From Paenibacillus sp. MAEPY2 (lineage in GTDB: Bacteria > Bacillota > Bacilli > Paenibacillales > Paenibacillaceae): a stretch of DNA of 48,694 bases. Shown here in pieces: positions 43,268 through 48,694 of this stretch (position 1 is its first letter; each line of letters begins with the position of its first letter). The stretch spans positions 1 to 48,694 of the forward strand of contig NZ_AWUK01000068.1 in NCBI RefSeq assembly GCF_000499205.1, given 5' to 3'. Under the pieces are notes generated by a model. The model was not told where the DNA came from. It did not search any database and saw only the letters and a program-made list of their open reading frames with translations. The position numbers and the translations under genes are program-made.

Positions 43268-44326
43268 TTACACACAAGCTTTTAATTTGTTTAGGCCCTG
43301 GGAAATACCACGAATCAATGAATCCACATTTTCCCGCTGAGTTGCCCAACTGGTGCAAAAACGAACGACGCTGTGTGTATCGTCCACCTTTTCCCAGAAT
43401 GTGAACGAGTAACGGTGGCGTAAGTCCTGAAGCAGGTCATCTGGCAGAATCGGAAATTGCTGATTGGTTGGTGAATCATATAGGAAAGAAATACCTTGCT
43501 CCACGAGCGAATCATGAATCAACATGGCCATGTCCACAGCATGCTGGGATATTTCAAGATAAAGACCATCTTCAAACAGCGTTTCAAACTGAATACCCAG
43601 CAATCTGCCTTTCGCGAGCAGGCCACCTTTTTGTTTGATCATATAACGAAAATCTGGCTTCAGCTTGTCATTCAGGATGACTACCGCTTCCCCCATCAAT
43701 GCTCCGATCTTGGTTCCGCCAATATAGAATACGTCACATAGGCGGGCGAGATCAGCGAGAGTCATATCACAATTTCGGGAAGCAAGAGCATACCCTAGGC
43801 GCGCCCCATCAATAAAGAAAGGGAGACCACACTGGCTGCTTACGTCAAATAATGCTTGCAGCTCTGCCTTGCTGTACATCGTACCATTCTCAGTAGGCTG
43901 AGATATGTAAACCATTCCGGGCTGGACACAATGTTCCGGAGATCCATCATTGACATGGGCATCATAGACCGCTTTGACCTGATCCGGGGTAATTTTCCCG
44001 TCATCGCTTGGCACCGTGATCACTTTGTGACCTGTGGCTTCGATCGCTCCCGTCTCATGGACCGCAATGTGGCCCGAAGTCGCTGCAATCACACCTTGGT
44101 ATGGACGTAAAGTAGAGGCAATCACCGTTGTATTCGTTTGTGTACCGCCAACCAAAAAATGCACATCCGCCTGTTCATTTTCACAAGCCTGTCGAATAAG
44201 GCTTCTCGCCCGATCGCAATGGGGATCTGTACCGTAACCGCTCGTTTGTTCCATGTTCGTTGAAATGAGTCTTTGCAAAATACGCTCATGCGCGCCTTCG
44301 TTATAATCACATTCAAATCGTATCAT
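43268..44326 (-). CDS. Low-specificity L-threonine aldolase
   Basis: A 352-residue PLP enzyme of fold type I (beta-eliminating lyase family). The PLP lysine is in YIGGTKIGALMGEA (K206); the cofactor Asp is in FFIDGARLGYALA; GGTQTNTTV binds phosphate; H90 in GHIAVHETGA stacks on the ring. It splits threonine or allo-threonine to glycine and acetaldehyde. It overlaps the upstream MarR gene by four bases (ATGA), a unit in which the regulator presumably controls itself and the aldolase. Confidence 0.9.
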   Translation of the reverse strand: MIRFECDYNEGAHERILQRLISTNMEQTSGYGTDPHCDRARSLIRQACENEQADVHFLVGGTQTNTTVIASTLRPYQGVIAATSGHIAVHETGAIEATGHKVITVPSDDGKITPDQVKAVYDAHVNDGSPEHCVQPGMVYISQPTENGTMYSKAELQALFDVSSQCGLPFFIDGARLGYALASRNCDMTLADLARLCDVFYIGGTKIGALMGEAVVILNDKLKPDFRYMIKQKGGLLAKGRLLGIQFETLFEDGLYLEISQHAVDMAMLIHDSLVEQGISFLYDSPTNQQFPILPDDLLQDLRHRYSFTFWEKVDDTHSVVRFCTSWATQRENVDSLIRGISQGLNKLKACV

Positions 44327-44784
44327 CGTCTTGTCTCTCCTGCTCTCTTGTTCAACTTATCCTGAATATTCATCATTGAAGCGTACACTTCTCTGATCTC
44401 TTCCTCATCCAAACCATGCATTAATTTTACAAACTGCTGATCCGAACGCTCATTCAATTCACTGTAAAGCTCCTGGCCTTTCTCAGTCAGACGAATCAAA
44501 CTCACCCGGCTGTCAGCGGCTGAATCCACTTTCATCAACAGCCCTTCTTTGGTCAGTTTGCTCACTATTCGGCTCATGTAGCTGCGATCAATCGTCAGCG
44601 TATCCACCAAATTGTTCGCAATGCTCTCTCCTTGAATGCCAATCTCAATAATGACCCTTGCTTCGGCAAAGGAGTATCCCGTTCCCAGGATATGCTTATC
44701 AAGTACACCGAGTATATTGGTATAAAAACGGTTAAAACGCCGCATTTCAGTCAACATATCTGCATTTATTTGCTGAGAGTCGAT
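44323..44784 (-). CDS. MarR-family regulator, apparent ATC start
   Basis: A winged-helix regulator (144 residues from the first ATG at 44757). HTH region NLVDTLTIDRSYMSRIVSKL; wing AADSRVSLIRLTEKG. The strong AAAGGAGGG (44791-44799) is 34 bases from that ATG, too far for initiation; 6 bases after the site lies an in-frame ATC (44782-44784), giving nine more residues (IDSQQINAD). No ATG, GTG or TTG in frame lies at a proper distance. A non-AUG start, or a weakly translated ATG, would keep the repressor level low. Coupled to threonine aldolase by a 4-base overlap; two operator-like repeats cover its promoter. Confidence 0.82.
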   Translation of the reverse strand: MDSQQINADMLTEMRRFNRFYTNILGVLDKHILGTGYSFAEARVIIEIGIQGESIANNLVDTLTIDRSYMSRIVSKLTKEGLLMKVDSAADSRVSLIRLTEKGQELYSELNERSDQQFVKLMHGLDEEEIREVYASMMNIQDKLNKRAGETRR

Positions 44785-44798
44785 GTCAAACCCTCCTT

Positions 44799-44851
44799 TT
44801 TAGTGGACATTGTCAACATTATAATAATCAGTTTAGTGGACGTTGTCAACA
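44799..44851. promoter_or_regulatory. Duplicated MarR operator over the promoter
   Basis: TTTAGTGGACATTGTCAACA (44799-44818) recurs as TTTAGTGGACGTTGTCAACA (44832-44851), 19 of 20 bases equal and 33 bases apart. Each contains an imperfect palindrome, GTGGACA-N-TGTCAAC. On the minus strand the outer copy supplies the -35 TTGACA (44844-44849), and TATTAT (44821-44826) is 17 bases on. Autorepression by MarR is the simple reading. Confidence 0.75.
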
Positions 44852-44947
44852 ATATAAATCGTAATGAGCAAGTTAATGCACTTGAACGAGAAGCTTAGCA
44901 AAAGCCGTATTTGTAACACACGGATTAACTGTCTAAATGCTCATAAT

Positions 44948-44976
44948 AAAAAACCGCGCAATATGCGCGGTTTTGG
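44948..44976 (-). terminator. Intrinsic terminator of the ABC exporter gene
   Basis: AAAACCGCGCA and TGCGCGGTTTT pair, with a T-run on the minus strand, 11 bases past the stop codon at 44987. Confidence 0.85.
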
Positions 44977-44986
44977 CGTTACAACA

Positions 44987-46705
44987 TTATGAATGGCTGT
45001 ATTGCACCTGATGAAGTCGGCTGTATATGCCTCCGGCAGCAACCAGTTCCTCATGGTTACCCTGCTCTGCAATGCCATCAGCGTTCACAACGATTATCCG
45101 ATCTGCATTCTTGATCGTGGTCAGTCGGTGTGCAATAACAAGCGTTGTTCTACCCACAGACAGTTCTGCCAAGGACTTCTGGATCAGCGCTTCGGTCTCC
45201 GTATCCAGAGCGGACGTAGCTTCGTCCAAGATGAGAATCGGTGGATTTTTCAGGAACATCCGAGCAATAGACAAGCGCTGTTTCTGACCTCCGGAAAGTT
45301 TTACACCACGTTCACCAATGATCGTATCGATTCCTTCTGGCAAACTAAGAAGCAGCTCTTCCAAAGAAGCGCGACGGGCTGCATCCCAGATCTGCTCGTC
45401 CGTTGCCGTTAAATCGCCATAAGCGATATTTTCCTTAATTGTGCCTGAGAAGAGAAAGACATCCTGTTGAACAATACCGATATGTCTGCGCAATGATTCC
45501 AGCTGCACCTCGCGAATATCCATCCCGTCAACGGTGATCCGGCCTTCTTCTACTTCATAGAATCGTGGAAGCAGACTGCAGATCGTCGTTTTACCTGCAC
45601 CGGAAGGACCAACAAAAGCAACGGTTTCCCCTGGATTGATGGACAGACTGATATTATTCAGAATACGTCGATTCTCTTCATAACCGAACGAGACATTTTC
45701 GAAGCGAATATCCCCACGCACGCTTTTTAGTTCAACGGCATTTTTCGCATCCGCGATTTCCGGCTCGGTATCAATGATTTCCAGATAACGCTTGAATCCG
45801 GCGATGCCCTTCGGGTAACTCTCGATTACAGCATTTATTTTCTCGATCGGACGGAAGAAGATGTTGGATAACAGCAGGAACGCCATGAAATCACCCATAT
45901 CAATTCTGCCATCGATAAAGAACCAGGCACCGCTGATCATAACGAACACGGTAACCAGACGCATCATCATGTAGCTGACCGATATACTCTTCGCCATCGT
46001 TTTATAAGCAAGCAGCTTTGTTTTGCGGAAGTTCTCGTTGTCTACGGAAAAAAGTTTTTTCTCATGCTCTTCGTTAGCAAAGGATTGAACGACACGAATT
46101 CCGCCTACGTTGTCTTCAATACGGGAATTGAAATTCCCCACATCACCGAAGAGACGACGATAGGTCTTCGTCATGCGTCCACCAAACACGATAATTACCC
46201 AAGCCATGATCGGGATAATGATAAAGGTGATTAGTGCAAGCTCCAAGTTAATGTTCGCCATGAGCCAGAAAGATCCGATTAATGTCATCACTGCGATGAA
46301 TACATCCTCCGGTCCATGGTGAGCCACCTCGCCAATATCGTTAAGGTCATTGGTCAGATGACCGATCAGATGACCCGTCTTGCGATTATCGAAGAACCGG
46401 AAGGAAAGCTTCTGCAAATGAGCAAACATCTTCGAACGCATATTGGTCTCAATATTAATACCAAGCATATGTCCCCAGTAGGTCACGACATAATTCAGGA
46501 CGGTATTCAGCGCGTAGATCGATAACAGTACAACACAAGCGAGAATAATGAGCGGCCAATCTTGACCTGGCAGCAAATCATTAATGAACTTGCTTACAGC
46601 AAGTGGAAATGCCAGCTCCAGTAAACCGGCGATGACTGCACAACCAAAATCAATTAGAAACAGTTTTTTGTAAGGACGATAATACGAGAAAAAACGACGA
46701 ACCAT
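44987..46705 (-). CDS. ABC exporter, fused permease-ATPase (MsbA/LmrA type)
   Basis: A 572-residue half transporter that works as a dimer. Six membrane helices (about 15-290), then the ATPase: Walker A GPSGAGKTT (366-374), Q loop QQDVFLFS, signature LSGGQKQR (480-487), Walker B LILDEATS with E495 and H loop IAHRL. It exports lipids, drugs or peptides; substrate unknown. It lies 2 bases after the small charged protein, so it is the second gene of a two-gene unit with a regulated promoter, which suggests inducible efflux. Confidence 0.92.
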   Translation of the reverse strand: MVRRFFSYYRPYKKLFLIDFGCAVIAGLLELAFPLAVSKFINDLLPGQDWPLIILACVVLLSIYALNTVLNYVVTYWGHMLGINIETNMRSKMFAHLQKLSFRFFDNRKTGHLIGHLTNDLNDIGEVAHHGPEDVFIAVMTLIGSFWLMANINLELALITFIIIPIMAWVIIVFGGRMTKTYRRLFGDVGNFNSRIEDNVGGIRVVQSFANEEHEKKLFSVDNENFRKTKLLAYKTMAKSISVSYMMMRLVTVFVMISGAWFFIDGRIDMGDFMAFLLLSNIFFRPIEKINAVIESYPKGIAGFKRYLEIIDTEPEIADAKNAVELKSVRGDIRFENVSFGYEENRRILNNISLSINPGETVAFVGPSGAGKTTICSLLPRFYEVEEGRITVDGMDIREVQLESLRRHIGIVQQDVFLFSGTIKENIAYGDLTATDEQIWDAARRASLEELLLSLPEGIDTIIGERGVKLSGGQKQRLSIARMFLKNPPILILDEATSALDTETEALIQKSLAELSVGRTTLVIAHRLTTIKNADRIIVVNADGIAEQGNHEELVAAGGIYSRLHQVQYSHS

Positions 46706-46707
46706 TC

Positions 46708-47076
46708 TTATTCACTCTCCAGATCCTGATTAGGGCTATCTTCTTCATTTTGCAATTCAAATAGTTGGATGTACTCATCAATAACCTGATCTATGGCTTT
46801 CAGCTCACCACTAATCATTTGGTGAATATTCCGGAACTCCTCCTGACCAAGCTGTCTGGCCAACGTAGCTCTGCGATTCTGCATTTGTTCCAAAAAGACT
46901 AGAATTCTCCCACGACGAAACGTTTGTGCCCCATTCCCCCGTTTTCCGTGATGCTCTCCATGTCCTCTCCCACGTCTGGAACGTTCACCCTGTTGCTCAT
47001 CTTCCCCGCGGCCGCGTATGGAACGCTCTCCATGACGCTCCGTTTTCTCATTCTCATTGATATGTCTTTCTCTCAT
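46708..47076 (-). CDS. Charged His/Arg/Gly-rich small protein upstream of the ABC exporter
   Basis: A 122-residue cytoplasmic protein. The N-terminal half is extremely polar and repetitive (ERHGERSIRGRGEDEQQGER), and the C-terminal half is helical (RRGRILVFLEQMQNRRATLA; ELKAIDQVIDEYIQLFEL). I do not recognise the family. It has no visible HTH. GGAGG lies 10 bases before the ATG at 47076; the ORF extends to 47130 without such a site. The 2-base gap to the exporter gene suggests a joint function, such as a regulator or an accessory protein. Confidence 0.75.
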   Translation of the reverse strand: MRERHINENEKTERHGERSIRGRGEDEQQGERSRRGRGHGEHHGKRGNGAQTFRRGRILVFLEQMQNRRATLARQLGQEEFRNIHQMISGELKAIDQVIDEYIQLFELQNEEDSPNQDLESE

Positions 47077-47100
47077 TTGTGAAGCACCTCCATTTTTTTG

Positions 47101-47166
47101 ATTGTATACATATGTATACAATCTCCTCATGTATACGATTGTATACGTGCAAAATCATTCTGTCAA
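47101..47166 (-). promoter_or_regulatory. Promoter with GTATAC palindromes
   Basis: On the minus strand TTGACA (47161-47166) and TACAAT (47138-47143) are 17 bases apart. A perfect 22-bp palindrome, ATTGTATACATATGTATACAAT read in two parts (47101-47111, 47112-47122), and GTATAC-GATT-GTATAC (47131-47146) lie over the -10 and the start. Four GTATAC units in 46 bases indicate a repressor of the GntR/YtrA or a similar class acting on the exporter operon. Confidence 0.7.
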
Positions 47167-47285
47167 CCCGTATTTTTCCAGTTCATTCCGGGTCAATTCA
47201 TATTCAGTTCACCGTCCTAGAGTACACTAACTTACGTACCACCACAGAGATTCCCAATTCACAGATAAGACAGGAGAAGATTAGA

Positions 47286-48694
47286 TTGACAATGAAAAAA
47301 CGAACTTCATTTGCCGCCGTAAGCCTGGTGTTAACGATGTTGGTCCCAATGTCTGCTTTCGCCGCACCGGCAACCTTGAGCAGCAGTAATCTTACGTATG
47401 AGACAACGAAAAAAGCAGTAATGGACAAGGCCAAGATCCTTACCGAAACTTACGGTACAACAAGTGTGCAGTACGCACTCATGGACGAGGGAAAGATCGT
47501 GATCTCCGGACAAGCAGGCAAAAACGACCCGGAGGACCATATGCCCCTTTCTTCTAATACGATGTATGGAATCGGTTCAACCAGTAAAGTAATACTTACA
47601 GCCGCAGTAATGAAACTGGTTGACGAAGGCAAGATTAATATGGATCTGCCGGTTGTACACTATATCCCGGTGTTCAAAATGAAGGACAAACGTTACACCC
47701 AAATCACACCACGCATGCTGCTGAACCATTCATCCGGGATTCTCGGAACCTCAAGCAGTAGTGCAATACTGTATGGAGACAATGACACCTATGCACATGA
47801 TACGTTATTGGATCAATTGGCAGAGCAAAACCTGAAGGCTGATCCAGGAGCCTATTCGGTCTACAGCAACGATGGCTTTACGTTAGCCGAAATTCTGGTC
47901 GAGAAGGTCAGCGGTATGAGCTTTAGCCATTTCATCCATCAGAATTTCACCGAGCCCTTGGGCATGAACCACACCAAAACGCCCCAGGATCTGGTTGACC
48001 CTGACCAAATGGCAGTAACCTATTCTCAGTTGCACAAGGAAGAACTTCCAGTAGAGAATACAAACATGATTGGCTCTGGAGGTATTTACTCTACCGCTGA
48101 AGACCTGGTCACATTTTCACAAATCTTTACGGGAGAGGTCAAAGGCATTCTTTCTAGTGAGTCGGCAAAAGCCATGACGCAAGAAGAATACAAAAGTGGC
48201 ATGTGGCCAGAGGACAGCGATTCCTCTATTTCGTACGGGTTAGGGTGGGATAGTGTGAACTTGTTCCCATTTAGCGAATACGGCATCAAGGCAGTTACCA
48301 AAGGCGGGAATACGATTGCGTATCATTCTTCATTAATTGTTCTTCCGGAATACAACATGGCAGCTGCTGTTACCTCCTCAGGTGGGTCAAGTACAACCGA
48401 CCAATTGATTGCGAGCGAACTGTTGCTTAGCGCACTTGAGGAAAAAGATATTATTAAAGAACGGAAAGCGGAAAAATCGTTTGGCGTACCTGTAAAAGCA
48501 TCCATGCCGAAGAAACTAACGCAGTATGCAGGCATTTATGGGGCTGTCGGCAGCTCGTTACTGAAAGTGGAAGTGAATGATGAAGGGCAATTAACGACGT
48601 CCCTGCTATTGTCGCCGAATAGTACAGAACAAAAGTATACGTATACCGCAGATGGTTCTTTTGTTAACGAGCAAGGTACAGAAAAGTTGAAATT
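47286..48694 (+). CDS. Class C beta-lactamase-like serine hydrolase, 3' end missing
   Basis: The frame runs open to the window end (about 470 codons). A signal peptide ends near AFAAPA. The beta-lactamase (PBP-like) fold shows its three motifs: SxxK in GIGSTSKV (S96-K99 from the ATG at 47292), YxN in VYSNDG, and KGG in TKGGNT in place of KTG. Such proteins are D-aminopeptidases, esterases or peptidoglycan-active enzymes more often than resistance enzymes. The TTG at 47286 is preferred, since AGGAG lies 10 bases before it; the ATG at 47292 is the alternative. The C-terminal region begins a separate beta domain (AGIYGAVGS). Confidence 0.88.
   Translation, partial: MTMKKRTSFAAVSLVLTMLVPMSAFAAPATLSSSNLTYETTKKAVMDKAKILTETYGTTSVQYALMDEGKIVISGQAGKNDPEDHMPLSSNTMYGIGSTSKVILTAAVMKLVDEGKINMDLPVVHYIPVFKMKDKRYTQITPRMLLNHSSGILGTSSSSAILYGDNDTYAHDTLLDQLAEQNLKADPGAYSVYSNDGFTLAEILVEKVSGMSFSHFIHQNFTEPLGMNHTKTPQDLVDPDQMAVTYSQLHKEELPVENTNMIGSGGIYSTAEDLVTFSQIFTGEVKGILSSESAKAMTQEEYKSGMWPEDSDSSISYGLGWDSVNLFPFSEYGIKAVTKGGNTIAYHSSLIVLPEYNMAAAVTSSGGSSTTDQLIASELLLSALEEKDIIKERKAEKSFGVPVKASMPKKLTQYAGIYGAVGSSLLKVEVNDEGQLTTSLLLSPNSTEQKYTYTADGSFVNEQGTEKLK

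Noticed and set aside
1..48694. CRISPR arrays, rRNA, tRNA genes, prophage, intact insertion sequences
   Set aside because: None was seen on either strand: no regularly spaced repeats, no conserved rRNA or tRNA blocks and no phage structural genes.

Overview
The window comes from a spore-forming, saprophytic Firmicute, almost certainly a Paenibacillus. The evidence is a moderate GC content, strong AGGAGG ribosome-binding sites, an S-layer-homology (SLH) protein, LplA-type solute-binding proteins with a YesM/YesN-type two-component system, sporulation genes (sporulenol synthase, yjcZ, a decayed cotA) and many secreted or intracellular glycosidases. Species is not decided here.

Layout. (1) 1-5171: the end of an SH3b protein; the guanidinium exporter pair ykkC-ykkD behind a guanidine-I riboswitch and its terminator; two aldo/keto reductases with a small gene between them, divergent from an AraC regulator; an OsmC-type peroxiredoxin. 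(2) 5262-16799: a secreted carbohydrate and surface block. It holds a very large SLH protein with a lamin-tail domain and a DUF2252 kinase-like domain, a GH30 glucanase with two cre sites and a possible coupled leader ORF, sporulenol synthase, and an 1126-residue multidomain GH87 alpha-1,3-glucanase whose upstream DNA carries helically phased CGGA repeats. GH30 plus GH87 suggests attack on fungal cell-wall glucans. (3) 17324-19449: a YeiH-type transporter divergent from its LysR regulator. (4) 19490-29953: an oligosaccharide system on the minus strand: histidine kinase, AraC-type response regulator and a membrane-anchored binding protein, then a lipoprotein binding protein, two permeases and an oligo-1,6-glucosidase. 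A cre site overlaps the transporter promoter. (5) 30157-31684: spore genes, namely yjcZ and a clear cotA laccase pseudogene. (6) 31832-39585: a LacI-controlled sugar locus: regulator, binding protein, two permeases and an (alpha/alpha)6 glycosidase on one strand, divergent from a GH36 alpha-galactosidase. (7) 39586-43153: a gene-poor stretch with a probable IS3 scrap, then an AraC regulator divergent from a GHL6-type glycosidase. (8) 43268-48694: a MarR regulator (apparently starting at a non-AUG codon, with duplicated operators) coupled to a threonine aldolase; an ABC exporter with a charged small protein behind GTATAC palindromes; a class C beta-lactamase-like serine hydrolase cut by the window end.

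Neither sugar ABC system encodes an ATPase, so both presumably use a shared MsmX-like ATPase encoded elsewhere. Together the window reads as a nutrient-scavenging region under CcpA and local regulators. The items most worth a second look are the S-layer-anchored DUF2252 protein, the phased repeats before GH87, the GH30 leader, and the MarR gene with its non-canonical start.
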